Positions 19,469 through 32,914 of a stretch of 64,000 nucleotides of DNA are shown here, piece after piece. The position numbers and the translations under genes are program-made. The first letter of the stretch is position 1. Each line of letters opens with the position of its first letter. Source of the DNA: Allocoprobacillus halotolerans (GTDB lineage Bacteria > Bacillota_I > Bacilli_A > Erysipelotrichales > Coprobacillaceae); the NCBI RefSeq assembly GCF_024399475.1, contig NZ_CP101620.1:1035608-1099607 (forward strand), given 5' to 3'. Under the pieces are notes generated by a model. That model saw nothing but the letters and a program-made list of their open reading frames with translations, searched no databases and was not told the origin of the DNA.

Positions 19469-21353
19469 CCTTAACTTTTCAAAAAAGATAACTAAAACTA
19501 TAAATCATTGAAAAAAGATACAGCTATTGCCGCCTATACAATTGCTGTATCTTTCCCTTATTATTTCATCTTTTCATTTATTTCTTTTACATAGTTCTTT
19601 ACATCTTCATCTGTGATTCCAAATTGTTTCAATATCTCTTTTTGTTTTCGACTTAACCCATATCTTCTTACATACTCATTCCTGCTGTCTCTTGTTATCT
19701 CTATTTTATTCATCTCATGTATGATTCCCGGTACTGTATAGTCTTTCTTGTTTTTTCTTCTTATTTCCTTTGTCTTTGTGAATACTTCATTTCTAACTAT
19801 ATTTGCCAGGAATGTAATAAAAATCTTTGATTCCATCGATGCATCTCCATGAACTCTGAATTTATTAAAATCCAGTTCACTCTTCAGGCTTCTAAACAGT
19901 TTCTCAACTGTATCCCTGTCTCTATATGTTTCAAGTGCTTCCCCTGCACCCATTTCCTGCGTTGTCACTATCGCAAAGTATCCCATCATGTCCGCTTCTT
20001 TCTGTATCTTTTCCTTCAGCTTTGTATACTTCCTTAAATATCCGCTATCATCATAATACATCCTGAATCCCTTTTCGAATCTTTTCATGTCTTCTTTTCT
20101 GTTGAGCTTTGTCTTTGAAATTCTTTTTCCAGATCCCTTTCAAGCTTTGCGTATGAATTCAAAAGCATACTTCTCTGTTCATTCGCCTTTTCGCCATCAT
20201 AGTAGATGTGAACATAGTATTCCTTTTCATCATCATACAGTTTTGCCTTCACTGTCTTTCCATAGATTTCATATTTCTCTATATATGCATCTATCTGATT
20301 TGCTATGCTGAGCCTATGTCTGGTAATAAGTTCACTAATCTTTTTCTGATTGGTTTTCACCATCATTATAAGGTCATATCCCTTTTTCTCTATATATCTT
20401 ATGTTTCTGGCACTGAAATATCCTCTATCAAGTATCAGTCCGATATTTTCATATCCATATTCCTTTGCCCTGTCCACCATGTATGTCAGCTGACTGTTGT
20501 CGATGATGCTCCCCATATACGTTTCATAGAATAGTGGCGTACCATTTTTCTGATCAATGGAGTAGCTCATATTTACAATCGGTACTTCATCATCATCCTT
20601 TGCATGACCTAGTTCTGCAATTTCTATGCCCTCGCTATATGTATTCATGTTGGTGCTGTCATAGCTGATGTATATGGCATCACCTTTATGCATGTTGTTC
20701 CATGACTTAAGGAAAAGATCGGTATCTCTGAATTTGATCCTGTCCTTGAGAAGCCTCCCTATGGAAGAATCGCTATATATCTGTTTTGAAAAGACGGGAA
20801 TTCTCCTCATGAATGATGGAAAATGCTGAATGGCTGTTGTTTCACCAATGATCATATATTGCATGACATCCTTGATAAGAGAGGAATCATCATCGAAGAT
20901 AGAATCAAGAAGCGATGAAAGACCTGACTCATTCATAATCCTATCAATGACCATTGTATTTCCAATAGAAATGGTATCAGACATTTCAGGTGATTTTTCA
21001 TTTTCGAACCATTCAGGGAAATAGATTCTAGCATTGTCATTAGGAATCATGAATTCATCATCAATCATCTTTCCAATAAGAACCCTCTTATTTTGATTAT
21101 GCTTTTTTTCCTTGATGTAAATCTTTTCACAATTAAAATAGACATAGTTGTTTCGAGGATAGACAACAGAATTGGCAGGTTTTTTAACAGTAATATTTTT
21201 ATGAAACATGGCAATCTCCTTTAGTTATTAAGATAACTAAATTATATCATAAATTCAGACAGAATAAAAGCGTAAAAACAATCTTTTTATCGACATTTTT
21301 ACGCTTTAATAAGTTTATTTTCTATTTAGTTATCTTTTCTTGAAAAGTTAATG
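19469..21353 (-). mobile_element. IS4-superfamily (IS1634-like) insertion sequence with target duplication
   Basis: About 1.88 kb. Terminal inverted repeats: TTAACTTTTCAA then AAAAGATAACTAAA at the left (19471-19496) and the complement at the right (21325-21351), differing by one base. A 6-bp direct repeat ATATAT flanks both sides (19463-19468 and 21354-21359). Removing the element and one ATATAT restores a leader that matches Rpn copy 3. Confidence 0.88.
19561..21209 (-). CDS. IS4-superfamily (IS1634-like) DDE transposase, one frameshift
   Basis: 549 residues once one A is added near 20124-20128 (join EKRISKTKLNRKEDMKRF). DDE acidic residues are likely in YISYDSTNMN and GLILDRGYFSARN, and the IS4-type Y-(2)-R-(3)-E-(6)-K motif reads YRDRDTVEKLFRSLK. 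Large IS1634-like transposases have this size. As written, two overlapping ORFs (20085-21209 and 19561-20088) result. Whether the element is inactive or misread depends on that base. Confidence 0.85.
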
Positions 21354-21377
21354 ATATATAGAAAGGAGGTTGTGATA

Positions 21378-22283
21378 ATGAGCATGCAAACAGATCACAT
21401 CATTAAGGATTTCTTCAAGAATACCAGTCGTTTTGCCGACTTGATGAATGCTATTTTATATGGTGGTCAGGATGTCATTAAGCCTGATGAACTACAAGTC
21501 ATGGATTCCAATGAAATCTTTGTAGGTAAGTATATTTCCAAGGAACGACGACGTGATGTCATCATGATGTGGAAAGGAAAAGAGTCACAGGCTATTCTTG
21601 CGTTGGAGGCACAGAATCAGGTTGACTTTACAATGGTGTCAAGAACACTTCTCTATGATGCATTGACTTATAATATGCAGGATAAAAAACCCAAGAACCA
21701 TATGCTTCCATATGTCATGAGTATTGTCTTGTTTCATGGCGAAGGCAAATGGACAGCCAAGACATCACTGTTAGAAAGAGTCAATGTACCTGAAGGCATC
21801 AAGCAGGAAAGCAATGACTGGAAGATGAATGTGGTTGACATCAAGGATTTGAATTATCACCTACTCAAAAATGAGGACAATCATAGTGTTGTCAAAGCAG
21901 TAGGAAAAATATGGAGAAAAGAGGAAGAAGATTTCAAAGGAATGGAAGTATCAAAGGCAGCTGCAAGAGTGATAGCAATACTTACAGAAAGATTTGATAT
22001 TTTAGATTTAGTGAAAGGAGATAAAGAAACTATGGCAATGTGGTCATTTTGGCAGGACATTGAAAATTCAGGATTTCAAAAAGGAGAAGAACGTGGTATG
22101 AAAAAAGGTAAAATAGATACATTAAAGAAGAATGTGAAAACAATGTTGGTGTATCTTTTTGGAAACCTCACACCAGAACTTACCAAGAAAATAGAAGATA
22201 GTGATGAAGAAAGACTTGATAATGTCATATTACATATTTTTGAAATCCACAATGAAACAGATGTCTATAAGATACTTCAATAA
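21378..22283 (+). CDS. Rpn-family PD-(D/E)XK nuclease (copy 2)
   Basis: 301 residues from ATG 21378 with AGGAGG at 21364-21369. Core motif RRRDVIMMWKGKESQAILAL then EAQNQVD: the Asp and E-x-Q arrangement of Rpn nucleases. N-terminus KDFFKNTSRFADLMNAILYG is shared almost word for word with copy 3. The tail (GFQKGEERGMKKGKIDTLKK ... LTPELTKKIEDS) is the usual charged C-terminus. Its natural promoter is 1.9 kb away across an IS, so expression may be lost or depend on the IS. GC-richer codons than the flanking atp genes hint at later acquisition. Confidence 0.85.
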   Translation: MSMQTDHIIKDFFKNTSRFADLMNAILYGGQDVIKPDELQVMDSNEIFVGKYISKERRRDVIMMWKGKESQAILALEAQNQVDFTMVSRTLLYDALTYNMQDKKPKNHMLPYVMSIVLFHGEGKWTAKTSLLERVNVPEGIKQESNDWKMNVVDIKDLNYHLLKNEDNHSVVKAVGKIWRKEEEDFKGMEVSKAAARVIAILTERFDILDLVKGDKETMAMWSFWQDIENSGFQKGEERGMKKGKIDTLKKNVKTMLVYLFGNLTPELTKKIEDSDEERLDNVILHIFEIHNETDVYKILQ

Positions 22284-22404
22284 TGAAGCATAAAGAATTT
22301 CGTCTTAATTGGCGAAATTCTTTTTTATTATCTAAAAACAATCTTATTACATTTTATGCAAAAGAAAACATAGAGAAAATATCTCTATGCTTGATGTGTT
22401 GTTT

Positions 22405-25050
<2,646 letters not shown>

Positions 25051-26574
25051 CTAACCTTCCTTATTCACTTTTAAAAAGTTTTCTACAAAAGCTTTCATAA
25101 CTTCTTTCATCTTTAAAGATAATTCATCATCAATAGATTTTTGTTGTTGGATTTGTTCAATGATTTCAGGATATTGACTTTCTATAGTTTGATAAAGTTC
25201 ATCCATAAAAACATTGATTTTATCAACAGCAATTTGTTTTGTATAACCATATTTTAACGCAAATAATGTAATGACTTGTTGCGCCACATTACGTGGTGAA
25301 TATTGTGCCTGTTTTAAGACTTCACGTACTCTTTGCCCATGTTCTAAAGTCGCTTTTGTAGCAGCATCCAAATCACTACCAAATTGAGCAAATGCCTGCA
25401 TTTCACTATATTGCGCAAGTTCTAATTTTAAAGAACTTGAAACTTGCTTCATGGCTTTAATTTGTGCTGATGAACCAACACGACTGACTGATAAACCAGT
25501 ATCAATCGCTGGTCTGATTCCTGAGTTAAATAAATCTTGTTGTAAGAAGATTTGTCCATCAGTAATCGAAATAACATTTGTTGGAATATAAGCTGATATA
25601 TCCCCTGCCTGTGTTTCAATGATAGGTAGGGCTGTAATTGAACCTCCACCATGTTCTTCATTTAAACGACAAGCTCTTTCTAACAAACGTGAATGTAAAT
25701 AGAAAACATCTCCTGGATAAGCTTCACGTCCTGGTGGTCTTTTTAATAATAAAGACACTGTACGATAAGCCACCGCATGTTTAGATAAATCATCATAAAC
25801 AATCAAGACATCTTTTCCTTCATCCAACCATTGTTCAGCCATTGCACATCCTGCATAAGGAGCAATATATTGAACCGGTGCTAATTCACTGGCTCCAGCT
25901 GATACAACCGTTGTATATTCCATTGCGCCACCTTGTCTTAATTTTTCAACAATTTGTGCAACAGTTGAATTCTTTTGTCCAATCGCAACATAAATACAAT
26001 AAATATTTTGTCCTTTTTGATTTAAAATTGTATCAATCGCAATCGCTGTTTTTCCAGTTTGACGGTCTCCGATAATTAACTCACGCTGACCTCTACCAAT
26101 GGGAATAATCGCATCAATACATGTAATCCCAGTTTGAAGTGGTTGATCCACAGATTTTCTTGTCATAACGCCTGGTGCAATCTTTTCAATGGGACGTGTT
26201 TGTTGATAAACAACTTCACCTTGTCCATCTATTGGTTGTCCTAAAGGATTCACAACACGTCCTAAAAGCCCATCACCAACAGGAACTTCAATAATTCTTC
26301 CAGTACGTTTAACTTCGTCACCTTCCTTGATTGTTCCTTCATCACCAAGTAACACTGCACCCACAGCATCTTCTTCAAGATTCATGACCATCCCATAAAC
26401 ATCACCAGGAAATAATAATAATTCTCCAAGCATTGCATTATCCAACCCATGAATCAAAGTAACACCATCACCAACAGTCATAACTGTTCCAACATCTTTT
26501 GATTCAATCTGATCTGCAAAATGCTTAATTTGTTCTTTAATTAAAGCACTAATCTCATCTGGTCTTAAATCCAC
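25051..26574 (-). CDS. atpA: F-type ATP synthase alpha subunit
   Basis: 507 residues. P-loop [15 protein letters not shown], conserved [16 protein letters not shown] and the arginine-finger region ISVSRVG-like [11 protein letters not shown]. Non-catalytic nucleotide-binding F1 subunit. Intact. Lies 8 nt after atpH. Confidence 0.98.
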   Translation of the reverse strand: MDLRPDEISALIKEQIKHFADQIESKDVGTVMTVGDGVTLIHGLDNAMLGELLLFPGDVYGMVMNLEEDAVGAVLLGDEGTIKEGDEVKRTGRIIEVPVGDGLLGRVVNPLGQPIDGQGEVVYQQTRPIEKIAPGVMTRKSVDQPLQTGITCIDAIIPIGRGQRELIIGDRQTGKTAIAIDTILNQKGQNIYCIYVAIGQKNSTVAQIVEKLRQGGAMEYTTVVSAGASELAPVQYIAPYAGCAMAEQWLDEGKDVLIVYDDLSKHAVAYRTVSLLLKRPPGREAYPGDVFYLHSRLLERACRLNEEHGGGSITALPIIETQAGDISAYIPTNVISITDGQIFLQQDLFNSGIRPAIDTGLSVSRVGSSAQIKAMKQVSSSLKLELAQYSEMQAFAQFGSDLDAATKATLEHGQRVREVLKQAQYSPRNVAQQVITLFALKYGYTKQIAVDKINVFMDELYQTIESQYPEIIEQIQQQKSIDDELSLKMKEVMKAFVENFLKVNKEG

Positions 26575-26582
26575 ATTTTCAC

Positions 26583-27112
26583 CTACTTTCTTAATAATTC
26601 CTGTTTCAATAATCCCATCTTATAAGCAAGCGAATTATCATAAACATGATTATCAATCTCTACTTTAATTCCACCAATTAAATGGGTATCAATCTTTTGT
26701 TTTAATAAAACTTTCTTTTGTGTTTTTATCGACATGGCTGCCTGAATCTTCTCTAATTCATCCTGAGTTAATCCATAAGCACTCCATACAACTCCTACAA
26801 CAATACCTAAATATTCATAACATAATTGTTGGAATTGTTGACAAATCAAAAGAATATATTGAATCCTTCTTTTTTAATCAACAACAATAAAAACTGATAA
26901 ACATATGTTTCTATTTGTCCTTTTAAACATTGATTCAATACTTGATATTTATCTTCATCTTGAATAGCCACATGACTAAAAAACTGAATAATCTTTTGAT
27001 CTTGAAAAACAGCTTCTACTTTTTCAATATCTTTTTGATATTGTGCAACAGCATTTTCTTCCTGTGCCAGAGTAAATAAAGCTTCTGCATATCTTTTCGC
27101 AATAGTGTCCAT
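26583..27112 (-). CDS. atpH: F-type ATP synthase delta subunit, one frameshift
   Basis: 176 residues after adding one A to the run near 26867-26872 (join [18 protein letters not shown]). N-terminal six-helix domain ([17 protein letters not shown]) and C-terminal part ending in [18 protein letters not shown], the normal delta signature. It joins F1 to the peripheral stalk. As written the gene is split into 26846-27112 and 26583-26849. Since alpha, beta and gamma are intact, an assembly error is the simplest reading. Confidence 0.9.
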
Positions 27113-27615
27113 TAATGCACAACCTGATCAACAAAATCTTCAACCATTTGTTGATTTTCTTTCGTATTCATTTCTTTACTCATAACTTTTGTTGCTGCTT
27201 CAATGGCAATATCCACCATTTCTTTCTTCATTTCTTCTCTAGCCTGTTGTTTTTCAACTTCAATTTGTCTTTCTGCCTGTTCAAGTTTACGCGCTGCTTC
27301 TTCTTTTGCCTTAGTAACCATCTCATCACGCACTTTTAAAGCATCATCTTTCGCTCTTTCAATAATATCATGATACTCTTTAGCTGACTGACGTGCCTGT
27401 TCTTCACTTTCTAACATCAGCTGTTTTGCTTTTTCTTGAGATGTTTTTGCATCTTGAATCTGTGATTCAATAAAATCTGCACGTTTTTTAAAATAAGCTT
27501 GAACTGGCCCCCAGAAGAACTTTCTAAAAATAATTAATAATACTCCTGTTGATAATAACTGAATCACTATCGTCGCAAGATTAGGAAACAATTTTCCTGC
27601 AACATCAATACTCAT
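27112..27615 (-). CDS. atpF: F-type ATP synthase b subunit
   Basis: 167 residues: one membrane helix (ATIVIQLLSTGVLLIIFRKF) followed by a long charged coiled coil (EKAKQLMLESEEQARQSAKE and so on) that forms the peripheral stalk. KFFWGPVQAYFKKRADFI is the usual hinge. Its stop overlaps the atpH start. Confidence 0.95.
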   Translation of the reverse strand: MSIDVAGKLFPNLATIVIQLLSTGVLLIIFRKFFWGPVQAYFKKRADFIESQIQDAKTSQEKAKQLMLESEEQARQSAKEYHDIIERAKDDALKVRDEMVTKAKEEAARKLEQAERQIEVEKQQAREEMKKEMVDIAIEAATKVMSKEMNTKENQQMVEDFVDQVVH

Positions 27616-27653
27616 TGTATGCCTCCCTTCTTATAAAAAAGTCCATCACCTTT

Positions 27654-27896
27654 TTATAAATATAATGCTGGGAATACAAAGATTAAAATAATTGAAATTA
27701 ATAACCCATAGATGGCAACCGTTTCTGTTAAGGCAATCCCTAAAATCATCATTGTTCTGATTTTTCCTTCAGCCTCAGGGTTTCTACCAACTGCTTCAAC
27801 AGCTTTACTTGCCGCTAAACCTTCTCCAATACCTGTACCTAAACCTGCACATACTGCAATCCCTGCAGCAATCGCAACTAATCCAAAATCTGACAT
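27654..27896 (-). CDS. atpE: F-type ATP synthase c subunit, two-carboxylate (possible Na+) type
   Basis: 80 residues, two membrane helices forming the rotor ring. Start ATG 27896 behind GGAGGT. The essential carboxylate is E58 in ALTETVAIYG. A second Glu, E25 in GTGIGEGLAAS, is at the position of Gln32 in the Na+ ring of Ilyobacter; T59 and Y63 match its Ser66 and Tyr70. This arrangement resembles the two-carboxylate motif described for Fusobacterium Na+-driven rotors, so Na+ coupling is plausible but unproven. RNPEAEGKIR is the polar loop. Confidence 0.96.
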   Translation of the reverse strand: MSDFGLVAIAAGIAVCAGLGTGIGEGLAASKAVEAVGRNPEAEGKIRTMMILGIALTETVAIYGLLISIILIFVFPALYL

Positions 27897-27955
27897 ATTT
27901 TTTACCTCCGAATATATTAATTTTTTATCTATCAAAACTATCTTTATAGTTATGA

Positions 27956-28614
27956 TCAATCTTCATTTTCCATCATAATTAAGATGGATGAAATTGTTAC
28001 AAATACTAATGTTTGAATAAAACCTGCAAACAAATCAAAATACACATGTAATATTGGTGCAATCACTGGTCCTAAGAAATTGACATCAATAAGAAATGAT
28101 GATAACCAACCAGTCAATTGATACAATAATGACATTAAGATGGAACCACTTAAAATATTCCCAAAAATACGGAATGATAACGAAATTAAAGGAGCAATGG
28201 TACCAAATATATTTGTTGGTGGCCAAATATTACCTTTAATATAAGCTCCAATTCCTTTTTCTTAATAGCGTTATACTGTATTAACACAAACGTAATGATT
28301 GTAATTGCTAGTGTAATGGAATAATTAGAAGTTGGTGAATCAAAACCAATTAAACCACTAATATTAGCAATAAACAAATAACAAAACAACATTGTAAAAT
28401 ACGGATAATAGTTTTTTTCAAACTTTTGGGGCATAATAGATTTCATATAGTTATAAATCATTTCTACCCCCGTCTCCACAACAAGAACTAATCCTTTTGG
28501 TCTTTTAGTAGCATCAGCCAAAGCAATCTTTCTGCCTGCATAAACAAAAAAGACAGCAAGCATAGCCATAATAATCAAAGAGAATATCAATTCCGTTTGA
28601 ATCACAATCTGCAT
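27956..28614 (-). CDS. atpB: F-type ATP synthase a subunit, one frameshift
   Basis: 219 residues after one A is added to the run near 28259-28263 (join YNAIKKKGIGAYIKGNIW). Five to six membrane helices; the stator arginine lies in PLISLSFRIFGNIL in the restored part. It forms the ion half-channels with the c ring. AAAGGAGTG precedes the ATG. As printed, only residues 1-142 would be made (the last part in the wrong frame), incompatible with a functional ATP synthase, which supports a sequence error. Confidence 0.9.
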
Positions 28615-28619
28615 CTATT

Positions 28620-28977
28620 TCACTCCTTTCTTTTTTTAAATTTAACCATTGAATCGTTATAGGTATAATTAAATAGCCAAAGAAAACACTCAATAAATGA
28701 ACATAATCTTTCCATATCACAGCCATTAAAAAACCCATTATCATTAAAACTAATTTAGACATAAACATCAAAATAATAAGAATAACCTGATGTCCATTTT
28801 GTAAAATCATGTGACTCGTCTTAATTGTTAGTATAAAATTTATATAACAAATTATATAACCAATCACTATACCTAAAGGATAGGATAAACTTTTAAAAAT
28901 TAAACCTACTATACAAAAAAAGAGCAACATGACTAAAAAGATTTTTTTGATTCTGATTGAACATCTTTTTCATTCAC
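28620..28977 (-). CDS. atpI: AtpI-like small membrane protein at the head of the atp operon, frameshifted
   Basis: 119 residues if one A is added at 28942-28948 and one at 28632-28638. Start is then GTG 28977 behind GGGAGTGAG; as printed, an ATG at 28930 opens the frame. Four hydrophobic segments (LLFFCIVGLIFKSLSYPLGI, YIICYINFILTI, ILMFMSKLVLMIMGF, LLSVFFGYLIIPITI). Position and topology match AtpI/ATP synthase assembly or Mg-uptake-linked proteins; sequence similarity cannot be judged by eye. Confidence 0.7.
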
Positions 28978-29052
28978 ATTGCTCACTCCCTTTAAAATAC
29001 TACGTCTATTATACCTTTTTTAAAAAGCCTTGACAAATCTTTTTATCTTCAT

Positions 29053-29679
29053 TTATTGATCTGTACCAAATAAACGATCTCCAGCATCTCCAAGTCCTGG
29101 AACAATATAGCCTTTATCATTTAATTTTTCATCTAATGCCCCAACAATTAAATCTACATCAGGATGTTCACTTTCAATCACTTGAATTCCTTCTGGTGCT
29201 GCGACTAGACATGCGAATTTAATATTTTTTGCACCGCGTTTTTTAATATTTGTAATCGCTGCACAGGCACTTCCACCTGTCGCTAACATTGGATCTAACA
29301 CCAATACATCAGCATTATTTAAACATGATGGAAATTTCGCATAATATTCTTCTGGCTGTAATGTTTCTTCATTTCTTGACATACCGATATGACCAACTTT
29401 AGCCGTTGGAATAACTGTTTTAAAACCATCAACCAAACCTAGCCCCGCTCTTAAAATCGGCACAAGAACAATCGGTCTAACTAATTGTTTACCAGTCATA
29501 GGGCATATAGGTGTGACAATTTCAACATTTTGTAAAGGTAATGTCTTTGTCACTTCATAAGCCATTAACATTGCAATTTCATCTAAATTCTGTCTAAATT
29601 CTTTTGTTCCAGTATCTTTGTTTCTCATAATTGTTAATTTATGATCAATTAATGGATGATTTAAAATAGTTGTTGCCAT
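29053..29679 (-). CDS. upp: Uracil phosphoribosyltransferase
   Basis: 208 residues from ATG 29679 (AGAGGGAC upstream). Makes UMP from uracil and PRPP. PRPP loop [17 protein letters not shown], uracil-binding end [17 protein letters not shown]. Preceding the atp operon, as in Bacillus. The frame continues upstream to 29754 but without a ribosome site. Confidence 0.97.
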   Translation of the reverse strand: MATTILNHPLIDHKLTIMRNKDTGTKEFRQNLDEIAMLMAYEVTKTLPLQNVEIVTPICPMTGKQLVRPIVLVPILRAGLGLVDGFKTVIPTAKVGHIGMSRNEETLQPEEYYAKFPSCLNNADVLVLDPMLATGGSACAAITNIKKRGAKNIKFACLVAAPEGIQVIESEHPDVDLIVGALDEKLNDKGYIVPGLGDAGDRLFGTDQ

Positions 29680-29854
29680 GAATAGTCCCTCTTTCTTTTT
29701 CTTATTTATATTATTATAACAAATAATAAAATACATTCCTATAATTATTATCATTTATGTCAACTTAACTTGCTGGTGTGTGTAATTGGTTATGATATAA
29801 TGGAAAAAACAGAAGATTTTTATTATGTTTCATGAAACTTTAATTTATTTGCAT

Positions 29855-29895
29855 AAAAACCAATGACTGATTTTTCAATCATTGGTTTGTTTTTT
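29855..29895 (-). terminator. Terminator after glyA
   Basis: AAACCAATGA / TCATTGGTTT around a T-rich loop, with A/T runs on both sides, directly after the glyA stop; separates glyA from upp. The rest of 29680-29854 holds no gene. Confidence 0.85.
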
Positions 29896-31142
29896 TAAAT
29901 ATATGAAATATTTTTATACATCTCTACTTTTTCAATAAGCTTTTGAACACGTTTTATACATACATCTTTAACTTCATCTGTTTCTTCATTCTTTAAACGA
30001 TAAGCAATGATTTTACCAACTTCTCTAAAATCATCTTCATTGAAACCTTTTGTTGTCATAGCAGGTGTTCCAACACGAATCCCACTTGCTTTAAATGGTT
30101 TTTCAGTATCAAAAGGAATAGCATTTTTGTTAGCTGTAATATGAATTTCATCAAGTAATCTTTCTGCTTTTTTACCACTAATTCCACAACTTGCTTTAAC
30201 ATCAATTAAAATCAAATGATTATCTGTTCCATCAGCAACTAATCTAAATCCTTCTTCTTTTAAAGATTCTTCTAAAGCTTTAGCATTTTTAACAATTTGT
30301 TTTGCATAATCTTTAAATTCAGGTTGTAAAGCTTCATAGAAACATGCTGCTTTTGCTGCAATAATATGCATTAACGGACCACCTTGCATACCTGGGAAAA
30401 CGGCTCTATCAATAGCTTTTCCTAATTCTTCTTTACACATAATAACACCACCACGAGGTCCTCTTAATGTTTTATGTGTTGTCGTTGTCACAACATCAGC
30501 ATAAGGAACTGGTGAAGGATGTAAACCAGCTGCCACTAAACCAGCAATATGTGCCATATCCACCATAAATAACGCTCCATTATCATGTGCTACTTTTGCC
30601 ATATATTCAAAATCAATCACTCTTGAATAAGCACTTGCTCCAGCAACTACTAATTTTGGTTTGATTGTTTCAACTTTATTTTTAAAATCTTCATAATCAA
30701 TTGTTTCTGTATCTTGACTCACACCATAACTATAGAATTCATAGTTAATTCCTGAATAATTCAATGGATGCCCATGTGTTAAATGTCCACCATCAGCTAA
30801 TGACATTCCTAAAACCTTATCACCATGTTGTAATAAAGCCAAATAAACTGCTGTATTGGCTTGTGCCCCACTATGAGGTTGAACATTGGCATATTCACAT
30901 CCAAATAATTCTTTTAAACGATTAATCGCAAGTGTTTCAACTTCATCAACAAATTGACATCCTCCATAATATCTTTTACCCGGATATCCTTCAGCATATT
31001 TATTTGTTAAAACACTACCAGCTAATTCTAAGATTTCTTCAGAAACAAAGTTTTCAGAAGCAATCAATTCAATGTTATTTCTTTGTCTATTTAATTCTCT
31101 TTCTACACTTTCAAATAATTCTCTATCTTTCATCTTATTCAT
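29895..31142 (-). CDS. glyA: Serine hydroxymethyltransferase
   Basis: 415 residues; PLP enzyme converting serine and tetrahydrofolate to glycine and methylene-THF. PLP lysine in [17 protein letters not shown]-terminal [14 protein letters not shown] and [13 protein letters not shown] are diagnostic. The start overlaps the rpiB stop by 8 nt; a second ATG 9 nt later is possible. In the same gene order as Bacillus. Confidence 0.98.
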   Translation of the reverse strand: MNKMKDRELFESVERELNRQRNNIELIASENFVSEEILELAGSVLTNKYAEGYPGKRYYGGCQFVDEVETLAINRLKELFGCEYANVQPHSGAQANTAVYLALLQHGDKVLGMSLADGGHLTHGHPLNYSGINYEFYSYGVSQDTETIDYEDFKNKVETIKPKLVVAGASAYSRVIDFEYMAKVAHDNGALFMVDMAHIAGLVAAGLHPSPVPYADVVTTTTHKTLRGPRGGVIMCKEELGKAIDRAVFPGMQGGPLMHIIAAKAACFYEALQPEFKDYAKQIVKNAKALEESLKEEGFRLVADGTDNHLILIDVKASCGISGKKAERLLDEIHITANKNAIPFDTEKPFKASGIRVGTPAMTTKGFNEDDFREVGKIIAYRLKNEETDEVKDVCIKRVQKLIEKVEMYKNISYI

Positions 31143-31575
31143 TCTCCAATGCCATCATTTTCTCAATTCTTAAATCATGTCTACCACCTTCATAATCAGT
31201 ATGTAACCACGCATTTAAAACTTCAATTGCTAAACCTTCACCAATAACTCTTTGTCCCATTGCTAACATATTTGTATCATTATGGGCTCTTGTTGCTTTG
31301 GCACTAAATACATCATGAACTAAAGCACAACGAATACCATTAACTTTATTACATGTAATAGAAACACCTATTCCAGTTCCACATACAACAACACCTTTGT
31401 CACATTCTCCGCTTGCAACAGCTTTTGCAGCTTTTGAAGCATAATCAGGATAATCACAACTTTCTTCATTGTATGTTCCAAAATCAACAACTTCATATCC
31501 CTGTTTTTTCATTTCTTCCATTAAAACATTTTTTAAACGATAACCACCATGATCACAAGCAACTGCTATTTTCAT
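31135..31575 (-). CDS. rpiB: Ribose-5-phosphate isomerase B
   Basis: 146 residues. Interconverts ribose-5-P and ribulose-5-P (or allose-6-P). Motifs [24 protein letters not shown] and catalytic cysteine in [23 protein letters not shown]. Overlaps genes on both sides by a few bases, so part of a tight operon. Confidence 0.97.
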   Translation of the reverse strand: MKIAVACDHGGYRLKNVLMEEMKKQGYEVVDFGTYNEESCDYPDYASKAAKAVASGECDKGVVVCGTGIGVSITCNKVNGIRCALVHDVFSAKATRAHNDTNMLAMGQRVIGEGLAIEVLNAWLHTDYEGGRHDLRIEKMMALENE

Positions 31576-32174
31576 TTGATTGCCTCCTCTATCTGTTCTT
31601 TTGTTATTTTTCCTGCTCTTAATATTTTGATTTCATCTTGACTCACATCAACAACTGTACTTGCGATATTATCCGATGTTTTCCCTTCAACGACCATATC
31701 AATACGTCCTTCAAGCTGTTCTAAAACTTCTTTTGTTGATGTTGTATTTTGATGATGAGATAAATTCGCACTCGTCACTAACATAGGTCCTACCTTCCTT
31801 AATAAAGATAAAACAAATTCACTATCAGGAATACGAATACCTATTGTATCTTTTCCATGTGTCATCACATCATCGACTGATGGCTTCTTTTGAAAGATTA
31901 AAGTAATCATTCCTGGCATAAATTGGTTAATAATCTTTTGTGCTTTTTCATTGACATAAGCATATTGATGAATATCTTTCTGATCAGCGACCATTAATGT
32001 AATGGCTTTAGAATAATCCCTTTGTTTAGCTTCCATTAAATCATCTAAAGCTTTTTCATCTTGGAAACGGATTCCTAAACCATAAACTGTTTCAGTTGGA
32101 AAAGCTACAATACCACCTTTTTCAATGACATCACAAATCTGTTTTATATCTTGCTTAGTTACTATTTTTGTCAT
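31572..32174 (-). CDS. L-threonylcarbamoyladenylate synthase (Sua5/YrdC/YwlC family)
   Basis: 200 residues from ATG 32174 (GCAGGTG upstream); in-frame starts at 32183 and 32180 are possible. Makes the TC-AMP precursor of the t6A37 tRNA modification. Motifs GGIVAFPTETVYGLG, KQRDYSKAITLMVAD, DTIGIRIPDSEF and TSANLSHHQNT. It has only the YrdC domain (the Bacillus homologue has an extra C-terminal domain). First gene of the operon with rpiB and glyA. Confidence 0.95.
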   Translation of the reverse strand: MTKIVTKQDIKQICDVIEKGGIVAFPTETVYGLGIRFQDEKALDDLMEAKQRDYSKAITLMVADQKDIHQYAYVNEKAQKIINQFMPGMITLIFQKKPSVDDVMTHGKDTIGIRIPDSEFVLSLLRKVGPMLVTSANLSHHQNTTSTKEVLEQLEGRIDMVVEGKTSDNIASTVVDVSQDEIKILRAGKITKEQIEEAIK

Positions 32175-32360
32175 CTTCATCACCTGCTCCCTATTTTAAC
32201 ACATCAACATTAAAAATTATAGTCTTATCACTTTTTTAAAGAAAACAATCATTAAATCTATATATTTGTAAAGTATAATCATTTCATATACTTGATTTTC
32301 ACACATTATTTTCATATAAAATAATGTGTCATATTTTATAAATATAGCTTAAACAAAACA

Positions 32361-32392
32361 GCGATAGACTTCATAATGAATCTACCGCTTAT
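32361..32392 (-). terminator. Terminator after the 77-residue membrane gene
   Basis: AGCGGTAGATTC / GAAGTCTATCGCT on the minus strand (imperfect) followed by GTTTTGTTT. Confidence 0.6.
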
Positions 32393-32397
32393 AACAA

Positions 32398-32631
32398 CTA
32401 CTTCTCTTTATTATTATATATTTCTTTGCTCCAACTTGAACATTTTTTTATAACTTTCCAAATGAATAAGCCTTCACCCCAAATAAAGACAGCTATACCA
32501 CTATATAGCATTAAACTACCTATTGATGAAAAAGGATATGTTCCCGTTGTATAATCTGAATATCCTCCAACAATAGAACTACCAATAACCATAAGAGTAC
32601 CCAAACCAAATATTTCTAATAATCTTTTCAT
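32398..32631 (-). CDS. Small membrane protein, function unknown
   Basis: 77 residues with GGGGAGG upstream. Two hydrophobic segments (IFGLGTLMVIGSSIVGG and SLMLYSGIAVFIWGEGLFIW) and a short basic tail. No family recognised. Transcribed alone. Confidence 0.65.
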   Translation of the reverse strand: MKRLLEIFGLGTLMVIGSSIVGGYSDYTTGTYPFSSIGSLMLYSGIAVFIWGEGLFIWKVIKKCSSWSKEIYNNKEK

Positions 32632-32705
32632 GTCATCCTCCCCTTTAACATATTATACCAAAAAATATGTATAAGTTATAAAAAATAAGATGATTTTAAT
32701 TCTTG

Positions 32706-32806
32706 CTACTCACCTTCTAAAATAGACATTAAAATATCATCTGCATATTTTTTACAGGACTTCTTAAAATATAACCATCTTTTTCAAAAGAATACTGTTG
32801 TTTCAT
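32706..32806 (-). CDS. Possible tiny protein, one frameshift
   Basis: Adding one A to the run near 32748-32752 gives 33 residues beginning MKQQYSFEKDGYILRSPVKK and ending SILEGE. The composition looks like protein, but the ribosome site is weak and it is very short. The rest of 32632-32914 holds nothing else apart from the promoter of the hydrolase. Confidence 0.3.
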
Positions 32807-32914
32807 AGAAATAATTCTCTATCCAACATTTATTATACAGTAAATTGTTATTTATACAAAAAAGAACATTATTTTTGATGAAATTTATGGTATGATAATA
32901 ATATCAGGAAAGGA

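Noticed and set aside
20085-20130. Programmed ribosomal frameshift in the IS1634-like transposase
   Set aside because: IS1634-like enzymes are normally a single ORF, there is no slippery site with a following structure that I can see, and the same one-base A-run loss occurs in many unrelated genes.
28514-28620. Long overlap of the AtpI-like gene into atpB
   Set aside because: The overlap of about 100 nt results from a frameshift in the A-run at 28632-28638; adding one base ends the gene at TGA 28620-28622, before the atpB ATG.
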